In this document: positions 20,080-26,111 of the stretch, in pieces
How positions within the stretch are numbered: the first letter of the stretch is position 1
How the letters are laid out: the number at the start of each line of letters is the position of its first letter
Source of the DNA: an uncultured Roseateles sp.
Lineage (GTDB): Bacteria; Pseudomonadota; Gammaproteobacteria; Burkholderiales; Burkholderiaceae
Assembly (NCBI GenBank): GCA_946886855.1
Contig: CAMPJJ010000081.1
Location: 1 to 26,111 of the forward strand
Reading direction: 5' to 3'
Length of the DNA: 26,111 bases
Notes under the pieces: generated by a model
What the model was told of the DNA's origin: nothing
Database searches by the model: none
What the model saw: only the letters and a program-made list of their open reading frames with translations
Program-made: the position numbers and the translations under genes

Positions 20080-21063
20080 ATGAAACTGCTGTTCGTCGCC
20101 GATCCGCTGTCGACCTTCAACACCTACAAGGACTCCACCTTCGCGATGATGCGCGAGGCCGCCCGTCGCGGCCATGAGCTCTGGGTCTGCGAGGTGCCCG
20201 ACCTGCTGTGGGTCAGCGGCGGTCGCGTGACCGCGCATGCGGCGAAGCAGCTGACGCTGACGCCGGAGGCCGTCGCCAGCCAGGCCGGCACGAAGCTGGC
20301 GGTGTGGCACGCGGTCACCGCGACGCAAGACCTGGCCCTGGCCGACGTCGACGCGGTGCTGATGCGCAAGGATCCGCCGTTCGATTCGGAGTTCTTCTAC
20401 GCCACGCACCTGCTGGAGCAGGCCGAGCGCGAAGGCGCGAAGGTCTTCAACAAGGCGGCCTCGCTGCGCGACCATCCGGAGAAGCTCGCGATCCTGGAGT
20501 TCCCGCAGTTCATCGCGCCGACGCTGGTGACGCGCTCGGCGGCGGCGATCCGCGCGTTCCATGCGGAGCACCAGGACATCATCCTGAAGCCGCTGGACGG
20601 CATGGGCGGCATGGGCATCTTCCGCGTCAAGGCGGATGCGCTGAACCTGGGCAGCATCATCGAGACGTTGAACAAGAACGGCGCGCAGTCGGTGATGGTG
20701 CAGCGTTTCGTGCCGGAGATCGTCCAGGGCGACAAGCGCATCCTGCTGATCGGCGGCAAGCCGGTGCCGTACTCGCTGGCGCGGATCCCGCAGGGGACCG
20801 AGGTGCGCGGCAACCTGGCCGCGGGCGGCAAGGGCGTCGCGCAGCCGCTGACCGACGACGACCGCCGCATCGCCGAGGCGCTGGCCCCGGTGCTGGCGGC
20901 GCGCGGGCTGCTGCTGGTGGGGCTGGACGTGATCGGCGACAGGATGACGGAGCTCAACGTCACCAGCCCGACCTGCTTCCAGGAAATCATGGAGCAGACG
21001 GGTTTCGACGTCGGCGCCGTGTTCATCGACGCGCTGGAAGCGGCGGTCGCCGCGGCGCGCTGA
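20080..21063 (+). CDS. gshB: Glutathione synthetase
   Basis: Second step of glutathione synthesis: ATP-dependent addition of glycine to gamma-glutamylcysteine. The cytoplasmic protein is 327 residues (E. coli 315). The N-terminal domain starts MKLLFVADPLSTFNTYKDSTFAMMREAARRGHE. VLMRKDPPFDSEFFYATHLLEQAE and the ATP-grasp core are typical: ILKPLDGMGGMGIFRV (about 167-182), VMVQRFVPEIVQGDKRILLIGGKP, RGNLAAGGKG, and the C-terminal GLDVIGDRMTELNVTSPTCFQEI. I chose the ATG at 20080 over the in-frame start at 20017, which overlaps the BenE gene and adds non-family residues. It is separated from gshA by the LysR/receptor pair, kup and the BenE gene, so the two synthesis steps are under different promoters here. 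Confidence 0.97.
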   Translation: MKLLFVADPLSTFNTYKDSTFAMMREAARRGHELWVCEVPDLLWVSGGRVTAHAAKQLTLTPEAVASQAGTKLAVWHAVTATQDLALADVDAVLMRKDPPFDSEFFYATHLLEQAEREGAKVFNKAASLRDHPEKLAILEFPQFIAPTLVTRSAAAIRAFHAEHQDIILKPLDGMGGMGIFRVKADALNLGSIIETLNKNGAQSVMVQRFVPEIVQGDKRILLIGGKPVPYSLARIPQGTEVRGNLAAGGKGVAQPLTDDDRRIAEALAPVLAARGLLLVGLDVIGDRMTELNVTSPTCFQEIMEQTGFDVGAVFIDALEAAVAAAR

Positions 21064-21124
21064 TCGCAACGAGGATCTCCGCTCCGGTCACCGACGTGAT
21101 CGTGAGCCGCACCGGGACATCGAC

Positions 21125-21985
21125 ATGACTTTCGAGTTGATCAGCGAGCACGCCAGCTTCGGCGGCGTGCAGCGTTTCCATCGCCATGACTCGGCCGAGA
21201 TCGGCCTGCCCATGCGCTTCGCGCTGTTCCTGCCGCCCGGCGGCGCGCGGGCGGTCAAGGGCCTGCTGGTGTTCCTCGCGGGGCTGACCTGCAGCGAGGA
21301 GACCTTCACGATGAAGGCCGGCGCGCAGCGCCAGGCGGCGGAACTGGGGCTGGCGCTGCTGATGCCGGACACCAGCCCGCGCGGCGACGCGGTGAGCGCG
21401 CTGCCGGGTGCGACGGCGTCGTGGGATTTCGGCGTCGCGGCGGGGTTCTACCTCGATGCGACGCAGGCGCCGTGGGCGACGCACTGGCGCATGGAGAGCT
21501 ACCTGATGCGGGAGCTGATCCCGCAGGTGCAGGCGTCGCTCGGGCTGGACCCCTCGAAGACCGGCATCGCCGGACATTCGATGGGCGGTCACGGCGCGTT
21601 GACGCTGGCTCTGCGGCATCCGGGGGCGTTCGCGTCGGTGTCGGCGATCGCGCCGATCGCGGCGCCCAGCCGTTGCCCGTGGGGCGTGAAGGCCTTCACC
21701 GGCTACCTCGGCGAGGACCGCGACGCCTGGCCCGCGCATGACGCGAGCGCGCTGATCCAGGCGCAGAAGCGCGCGCCGTATCCGCACGGGATCCTGGTCG
21801 ACCAGGGACTGGCGGACAAGTTCCTCGTGGAGCAGCTGTACCCGGAAGCGCTGGAGTCGGCCTGCGCGTCGATCGGCCAGCCGCTGACGCTGCGCCGCCA
21901 CGAGGGTTACGACCACGGCTACTTCTTCATCGCAACAGTGATCGACGATCACCTGGTGCATCACGCGCGGCAACTGATCGGCTGA
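21125..21985 (+). CDS. fghA: S-formylglutathione hydrolase
   Basis: Esterase-D-family alpha/beta hydrolase that splits S-formylglutathione to formate and glutathione, the last step of glutathione-dependent formaldehyde oxidation. It is 286 residues, the family norm. The oxyanion/early blocks LVFLAGLTCSEETFTMKAGAQ and MPDTSPRGDAV, the nucleophile elbow GHSMGGHGAL (Ser152) and the C-terminal histidine motif HEGYDHGYFFIATVIDDH are all present, as is the metal-independent family pattern CPWGVKAFTGYLG. It starts 61 bases after gshB. The usual partner, glutathione-dependent formaldehyde dehydrogenase (adhC/frmA), is not in the window. Here it is joined to the glutathione synthesis gene instead, which would couple cofactor supply and detoxification. 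Confidence 0.94.
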   Translation: MTFELISEHASFGGVQRFHRHDSAEIGLPMRFALFLPPGGARAVKGLLVFLAGLTCSEETFTMKAGAQRQAAELGLALLMPDTSPRGDAVSALPGATASWDFGVAAGFYLDATQAPWATHWRMESYLMRELIPQVQASLGLDPSKTGIAGHSMGGHGALTLALRHPGAFASVSAIAPIAAPSRCPWGVKAFTGYLGEDRDAWPAHDASALIQAQKRAPYPHGILVDQGLADKFLVEQLYPEALESACASIGQPLTLRRHEGYDHGYFFIATVIDDHLVHHARQLIG

Positions 21986-22027
21986 TCGACCGTTCATCCG
22001 GCCCGCGCCGCCACCTCCGAGGCCGCC

Positions 22028-22771
22028 ATGCGCATCGCCCTGCTGTCCGACATCCACGGCAACCTGCTCGCGCTGGAGGCTGTCGTGGCGGACGTGCGGC
22101 GACGGGGGGTGGACCAGATCGTGAACCTTGGCGACATCCTGTCGGGGCCGCTGCAGCCGTTGGAGACGGCGCAGTACCTGATGGCGCAGGGCTGGCCGAC
22201 GATCGCCGGCAACCATGAGCGGCAACTGCTCGCGATCACGGCAGAGAAGCCGGGTGGCGAATCCGACCGCTTCGCGCGCGAGCGTCTGGGCGAGGCGGAA
22301 AGGGCGTGGCTCCGCTCGCTGCCGAAGACGCTGCAACTGACCGATGAGGTCTTCCTGTGCCACGGCACGCCGCGCAGCGACATCGAGTACTTCCTCGACA
22401 CGCAGGACGGCCCTCGCTTGAGAGCGGCGTCAGCCGCGGAGGTGGCCGATCGGCTCGGCGATCAGGCGTCGGTGCTGGTGTGCTGCGGCCACACGCACAT
22501 CCCACGGGTGCTGCGCAGCGCGCGAGGGCAATGGCTGGTGAATCCCGGCAGCGTCGGCCTGCAGGCGTGGGACGACGATCATCCGATCCGCTATGTCGCG
22601 GAGAACGGCTCGCCCGATGCGCGTTACGCGATCGTGGAACGGACCGCGCAGGGCTGGGTGACCGAGTCCATCAGCGTGCCGTACGGCCATGAAGCGATGG
22701 CGAGCCTCGCTGCCAGAAACGGTCGGGAGGACTGGGCGAGGTGGTTGAGGACGGGGTGGGCGGACAGCTGA
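22028..22771 (+). CDS. Calcineurin-like metallophosphoesterase (YfcE/MJ0936 type)
   Basis: Cytoplasmic two-metal phosphoesterase of 247 residues. All metal ligands are visible: Asp8 and His10 in LLSDIHGN, Asp36 in NLGDILSG, Asn62 and His63 in IAGNHERQ, then LCHGTPR and the final CCGHTHIPR motif. GAGG five bases before the ATG supports the start. Members of this group hydrolyse phosphodiesters or phosphomonoesters; the natural substrate is unknown. It is the last gene of the kup-to-phosphoesterase run. Its stop is only 9 bases from the stop of the convergent Uma2 gene, leaving no room for a terminator, so the two transcripts should overlap. Confidence 0.9.
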   Translation: MRIALLSDIHGNLLALEAVVADVRRRGVDQIVNLGDILSGPLQPLETAQYLMAQGWPTIAGNHERQLLAITAEKPGGESDRFARERLGEAERAWLRSLPKTLQLTDEVFLCHGTPRSDIEYFLDTQDGPRLRAASAAEVADRLGDQASVLVCCGHTHIPRVLRSARGQWLVNPGSVGLQAWDDDHPIRYVAENGSPDARYAIVERTAQGWVTESISVPYGHEAMASLAARNGREDWARWLRTGWADS

Positions 22772-22780
22772 AGGCGCCCC

Positions 22781-23869
22781 TCACGAGTTCATCGGAACAT
22801 TCGCAAACACGAATGTCGCAGGAATCTCCAGATCGAGGGACTCCAGCCGAAGGGGCGCATCGGCGATGAACTGGTGCAGGCTCCAGGAGCCATCCGGACC
22901 GCGGCGGTGAATGTCGATGCGACGCTTCACGCAGTCCACCAGCACGTACTCCTTCAATGATGGAATCCTGAGGTACTCCTCACGTTTCACGCCGCGATCT
23001 TTCGCGCGCGTCGACTTGGACAACACCTCGATGAGCAGCAGTGGAGACCGCATCTTCACCTGATCCGCAGTCAGGGGTTCACAAGTGACTGACACATCAG
23101 GGAAGTAGTGGTTCTCTTCGACGCCCTGCAGACGAAAGTCGGCCATGAACACGCGGCAAGGCGTGTTGAGCAGATGAATATTCAGCGCGGTGGTGAGATT
23201 GACGCAGGTCGTGACATGACCGGCCGTGGCACCGGTCATCGACACGATGCAACCGTCGATGAACTCGTGCTTGCAGTCTTCGTCAGCGTCCCAGTCGAGG
23301 AACTCCTGTCCGGAAAGCCTGGGGTCCGGTGCGTCCAGCCCGTCGAACACCGCCGCTACGTCGAGCCGAAGGTCGATCGACACCAGTTCGGCCACCTCTC
23401 CTGCGCGGAAGTTCAGCGTCTTCCAGTGGCCGCCGTCGTCACGCCGACGAACCTCGATGGAACGCGCCGCCATATCGACACTGACATGCTCCCGTATCGT
23501 GGGCAGCCGCCTGGCGGCGATCGAGCGGCGCACGATGTCCGCGGCGCGGGGCTCGCTACCCACCAACTCGAACACGAGCAACGGATCCGGCCGGGCAGCG
23601 AAGCGCGCCGCGACCATCGCATCAGGCTGGATCACCGTGTGGTCGTCGACCACGACCGCCCGCCCTCGGATGGACGACGCCAGTTCGCCGTCGCCGAGGT
23701 GGCGCTTCACCGCCGTCGTGATGTTCACCAGTACCCGGAAGAACGCGGGATCGCGAGCGGGCAGCGGAAACTTCTTCCCGCCGACGAGTTCGTGGGGGAC
23801 CTCTTGATCGTTCTGCCACGGCAAGAAGTGGTCGGCGGTCATCAGCAGCTCATTGAACAAGGAGGACAT
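22781..23869 (-). CDS. Tandem Uma2-domain protein; N-terminal copy lacks the catalytic lysine
   Basis: Uma2 (DUF820) proteins have a PD-(D/E)xK nuclease-like fold and usually about 190 residues with one domain. This 362-residue protein carries two. The C-terminal copy (about 184-362) is canonical: KHEFIDG (Glu202), YFPDVSV (Asp258), LLLIEVLS (Glu281), GVKREEYLRIPSLKEYVLVD (Lys295). The N-terminal copy (about 11-178) aligns with it: HELVGG (Glu27), IQPDAMV (Asp83), LLVFELVG (Glu101), RSIAARRLPTIREHVSVD, but Arg115 replaces the lysine. The ATG at 23869 has GGAG seven bases upstream. Base composition is visibly less GC-rich than the neighbours, suggesting transfer. The function of Uma2 proteins is unknown. 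Confidence 0.9.
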   Translation of the reverse strand: MSSLFNELLMTADHFLPWQNDQEVPHELVGGKKFPLPARDPAFFRVLVNITTAVKRHLGDGELASSIRGRAVVVDDHTVIQPDAMVAARFAARPDPLLVFELVGSEPRAADIVRRSIAARRLPTIREHVSVDMAARSIEVRRRDDGGHWKTLNFRAGEVAELVSIDLRLDVAAVFDGLDAPDPRLSGQEFLDWDADEDCKHEFIDGCIVSMTGATAGHVTTCVNLTTALNIHLLNTPCRVFMADFRLQGVEENHYFPDVSVTCEPLTADQVKMRSPLLLIEVLSKSTRAKDRGVKREEYLRIPSLKEYVLVDCVKRRIDIHRRGPDGSWSLHQFIADAPLRLESLDLEIPATFVFANVPMNS

Positions 23870-23905
23870 TCACCACTCCTGCAACTTCGTGAGGGAAGGT
23901 GGTGA
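23870..23905. repeat. Inverted repeat across the Uma2 gene ribosome-binding region
   Basis: TCACCAC (23870-23876) and GTGGTGA (23899-23905) are exact complements flanking the ribosome site of the Uma2 gene. On the minus strand the downstream arm touches the ATG, so pairing could mask the start; it may also be an operator. The rest of the spacer to 24016 shows nothing recognisable. Confidence 0.35.
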
Positions 23906-24016
23906 TTCTTCGAAGACTGTCGCCTGACGTCTCTCACCTCGATCAGCATGAAGCCCAGGCGCAGCCCCCGATTCAAGGAGCTTGGGTGACCGGGATGAGC
24001 AGGGCGGTTCCGGATG

Positions 24017-25303
24017 CTACGGCGCGGGCGCCGAAGGCGCACCTGCCGGCGGGTCCGCCAGCGCCGTCTGCCGGTGCCCCGCCGCGGCCTTGTACCGCTT
24101 GACGAAGGCATCCACCTCCGCCGGATCGATCACGTCCGCCAGGCGCTCGAAGCCGTCCGGCGCACGCTCCTCGACCATGTCGAGGATGTAGTCCAGGCCC
24201 TCCTGCCGGTTCAGCTCGACGATCCGCGCGCACATCGGGCGGCGTTCGGCCTCGTAGTGGTCGAGCGCCGTCTCCACGTGTGCTTCCTCGAGCAGCGCCC
24301 GTGCGATCGCCTCGGCGTCGAGGATCGCCTGCGTCGCGCCGTTCGAGCCGATCGGATACATCGGATGCGCCGCGTCGCCCAGCAGCGTGATGCGGCCGTG
24401 GCGCCAGCGCGGCAGCGGGTCGCGGTCGACCATCGGCCATTCCAGCAGCTGCGTCGCGCTGCCGATCACGCCCGGCACGTCCAGCCACGGGAAGCGCCAG
24501 CCGCCGAAGGTCGGCAGCAGATCGTCGATGGAGCCGGGCTTGTTCCAGTCCTCGCGACCCGGCGCGCTCAGCCCGCCGCCCAGGCCGTCCTCGCGCAGAC
24601 GGCGGTCGCAGATCCAGTTGATCAGCTGCAAGCCGTCCGGACGCGGTGGTGCGATCGGGTAGACGACGAACTTCGCGCGACGGTGCCCCGCCTGCACCAT
24701 CGTGCGTCCGTCGAGGAAAGGCTTCGCCAGCGACGTGCCTCGCCACATCATCATCCCGTTCCAGCGCGGCGCGCCCTCGTCGGGATGGAACTGACGGCGG
24801 ATCGCTGAATGGATGCCGTCCGCCGCAATCAGCAGATCGGCGCGTCGTTCGACCGGCGCGCCGCTGGCGTCCGTCCCTTGCACGATGACGCTCCCGCCAT
24901 CCGTCCGAGCACCGGTGGTGCGCCAGCCGGTGACGACGCGCTCCGCGCCGAGCCGCGCCGCCGCCTCGCGCCACAGCATCAGCTGCAGCTCGCCGCGATG
25001 CACGCTGAACTGCGGGTGGCTGTAGCCGCCGGCCAGGCCGCGGCGGTCCTCGTAGATCGTCTGGCCGTGCCGGTTGGCGAAGATCAGCGCCGAGGTCGGC
25101 ACCGCCATCGCCTGCAACGCAGGCATCAGACCCAGCCCGTCGAGCACGGCCACCGCATGCGGCAGCAGGTTGATGCCCACGCCCAGCGGCTTGAGCTCCG
25201 CGGTGGCCTCCAAGACGGTCACGCGGTGTCCGTCGCGCTGCAGCGCCAGCGCCGCGGCCAGTCCGCCGATGCCGCCGCCGGCGATCACGATGTCGAGGGC
25301 CAT
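24017..25303 (-). CDS. FAD-dependent monooxygenase (PhzS/salicylate hydroxylase-like)
   Basis: Flavin hydroxylase of 428 residues using NAD(P)H and O2 on an aromatic substrate. The FAD dinucleotide fold opens the protein (MALDIVIAGGGIGGLAAALAL). The arginine/DG motif is RRADLLIAADGIHSAIRRQF (about 155-175) and the GD motif HGRITLLGDAAHPMYPIGSN (about 310-330). Blocks such as GINLLPHAVAVLDGLGL and RWNGMMMWRGTS resemble the group annotated as flavin-dependent oxidoreductases related to PhzS. Substrate cannot be named. GGAG eight bases before the ATG supports the start. It diverges from a marR gene with a palindrome between them, a common design for aromatic-inducible hydroxylases. The C-terminus is Ala/Pro-rich. 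Confidence 0.9.
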   Translation of the reverse strand: MALDIVIAGGGIGGLAAALALQRDGHRVTVLEATAELKPLGVGINLLPHAVAVLDGLGLMPALQAMAVPTSALIFANRHGQTIYEDRRGLAGGYSHPQFSVHRGELQLMLWREAAARLGAERVVTGWRTTGARTDGGSVIVQGTDASGAPVERRADLLIAADGIHSAIRRQFHPDEGAPRWNGMMMWRGTSLAKPFLDGRTMVQAGHRRAKFVVYPIAPPRPDGLQLINWICDRRLREDGLGGGLSAPGREDWNKPGSIDDLLPTFGGWRFPWLDVPGVIGSATQLLEWPMVDRDPLPRWRHGRITLLGDAAHPMYPIGSNGATQAILDAEAIARALLEEAHVETALDHYEAERRPMCARIVELNRQEGLDYILDMVEERAPDGFERLADVIDPAEVDAFVKRYKAAAGHRQTALADPPAGAPSAPAP

Positions 25304-25337
25304 GGGGATCTCCAGTCGATCGGCTCAGGGTAAGCGA

Positions 25338-25362
25338 GATAGTTGCGCTATGCAACAGTATC
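25338..25362. promoter_or_regulatory. MarR-type operator in the divergent monooxygenase/marR spacer
   Basis: GTTGC (25342-25346), GCTAT, GCAAC (25352-25356), with outer GATA (25338-25341) and TATC (25359-25362) shifted by one base. The 15-bp perfect core with wider partial symmetry has the size of a MarR dimer site. It sits 14 bases before the marR ATG and 35 before the monooxygenase ATG, so binding would block both promoters. Confidence 0.75.
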
Positions 25363-25375
25363 TAAGCTGATCCGG

Positions 25376-25888
25376 ATGACCCGTGCCAAGTCGCAGAACG
25401 CCGTCCCCGAGCCCCCCGAGGCGCCGCTCCTGCCCGTCCCCGGGCTGGACTACGGCGTCCTCGACGATCTGCTGGGCTACGCGCTGCGACGCGCCCAGAA
25501 CGCGCTCTACCTGGACTTCTACCGGGCGACGGCGGCACTCGACGTCAGCCCGCAGCGCTTCGCCGCCCTGGTGCTCGTCGGGCGCAATCCGGGCATGCGG
25601 CAAGGGCTGCTCGCGCAGGCGATGGGGCTGCACCGCAGCGGCGCGCTGCGCCTGACGGACTGGTTGACCAGCCGCGGCTGGGTGGAACGCCGCGACGACG
25701 CCGAGGACGCGCGCCGCTGGGGCCTCTTCCTCACGACGGCGGGCAAGCGCCAGCTCGCCGTGCTGGAACGGCGCGTGCGCACGCACGACGAGCGCCTGAT
25801 GAGCGAGCTCGGCGAGCGCGCCGCGCGCCTGAAGGCGGACCTGGAGCGCTTGGCGGAGATCGCCTCGGCGCACGGCGCCGGCGGATGA
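25376..25888 (+). CDS. MarR-family regulator
   Basis: Dimeric winged-helix repressor of 170 residues. After a Pro-rich start come a dimerisation helix (YGVLDDLLGYALRRAQNALYLDF), the helix-turn-helix LLAQAMGLHRSGALRLTDWLTSRGW and the wing VERRDDAEDARRWGLFLTTAGKRQL, with the conserved Asp-Arg-like pattern at its tip. A long C-terminal helix follows. I chose the ATG at 25376; the in-frame TTG at 25343 would begin inside the palindrome. No Shine-Dalgarno precedes the ATG and the leader is very short. It probably represses the divergent monooxygenase and itself, released by a phenolic or similar acid; the ligand is not deducible. Confidence 0.9.
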   Translation: MTRAKSQNAVPEPPEAPLLPVPGLDYGVLDDLLGYALRRAQNALYLDFYRATAALDVSPQRFAALVLVGRNPGMRQGLLAQAMGLHRSGALRLTDWLTSRGWVERRDDAEDARRWGLFLTTAGKRQLAVLERRVRTHDERLMSELGERAARLKADLERLAEIASAHGAGG

Positions 25889-25959
25889 GAACGACAGAAG
25901 CCATCGACTGAGCACGTCGACTGGGCTTGGCGACAACGCCAGACCGCAACGACAACGAC

Positions 25960-26024
25960 GACGACAGACCGCGACGACAGACAACGACGACAGACAACGA
26001 CGACTGACAACGACGACAGACAAC
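25960..26024. repeat. 13-bp tandem array upstream of the last gene
   Basis: Five adjoining 13-bp units, consensus GACGACAGACAAC: unit 1 ends CGC, units 2, 3 and 5 are identical, and unit 4 has one T for A. A decayed unit follows to about 26037. The period is not a multiple of three, so the array is not maintained as coding sequence. It lies 17 bases before the ATG of the Tat-signal gene and includes no clear promoter. Confidence 0.92.
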
Positions 26025-26041
26025 AACGACGGAGACAAGCG

Positions 26042-26111
26042 ATGAACGACCTCGATCGGAAGCTCACCCGCCGCGACGCGGGCCTGCTGCTCGGCGCGGC
26101 GATGGCCGGCC
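26042..26111 (+). CDS. Start of a twin-arginine-signal protein (cut by the window edge)
   Basis: Only 23 residues are visible: MNDLDRKLTRRDAGLLLGAA followed by MAG. LTRRDAGLLLG fits a twin-arginine (Tat) signal, with a polar start, consecutive arginines and a hydrophobic stretch, so the product is probably exported folded. GGAG lies 8 bases before the ATG (26031-26034), directly after the 13-bp array. The family cannot be told from this fragment. It lies downstream of the MarR gene on the same strand and may belong with the monooxygenase/MarR group. Confidence 0.65.
   Translation, partial: MNDLDRKLTRRDAGLLLGAAMAG

Overview
The window is very GC-rich, with almost no AT-rich spacers. Gene content and order point to a betaproteobacterium of the order Burkholderiales, probably near Roseateles/Mitsuaria/Rubrivivax; this placement is an inference from recognised families, not from a marker gene. 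The families behind it are a TorF-type porin with glnK-amtB, the 'ferrooxidans-type' GshA, Kup, and LysR-controlled accessory genes.

Layout. (1) Positions 1-220 look like the end of an insertion sequence, possibly IS21-like, that has cut comM (minus strand) just before its Walker B region. (2) At 1394-4254, a well-formed sigma-54 (-24/-12) promoter precedes a TorF-type porin, the P-II protein GlnK and the ammonium channel AmtB, closed by a strong intrinsic terminator. This reads as a nitrogen-limitation operon. (3) At 4310-11239 there is an accessory catabolic cassette: a LysR regulator, a DUF1445 (D-glutamate cyclase/hydro-lyase family) protein, an MFS carrier and a fused 5-oxoprolinase/hydantoinase. 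A perfect T-N11-A LysR box lies upstream of the DUF1445 gene. (4) gshA (11329-12624) is followed by a divergent LysR / TonB-dependent receptor pair. (5) At 16982-22771 five co-directional genes with short gaps form a probable operon: kup, a BenE-type transporter, gshB, an S-formylglutathione hydrolase and a YfcE/MJ0936-like phosphoesterase. (6) At 22781-23869 a tandem-domain Uma2 protein converges on that operon and is visibly less GC-rich. (7) At 24017-25888 a flavin monooxygenase and a MarR regulator diverge around a palindrome. (8) The window ends at the start of a gene with a twin-arginine signal.

How the genes may work together. Glutathione is the common thread of the middle of the window. 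gshA and gshB carry out the two synthesis steps, FghA uses a glutathione adduct, and the oxoprolinase cassette sits directly upstream of gshA. The cassette plausibly moves glutamate or 5-oxoproline carbon into the glutamate pool, but substrate and stereochemistry cannot be read from the sequence.

A pattern that ordinary annotation would miss is four short tandem arrays with unrelated units of 10, 11, 12 and 13 bp, each at a gene boundary. Two of them begin at or around a stop codon, one encodes a repeated Asp-Arg-Ser-Pro tail, and one lies just upstream of a start codon. No RNA genes or CRISPR arrays were seen.
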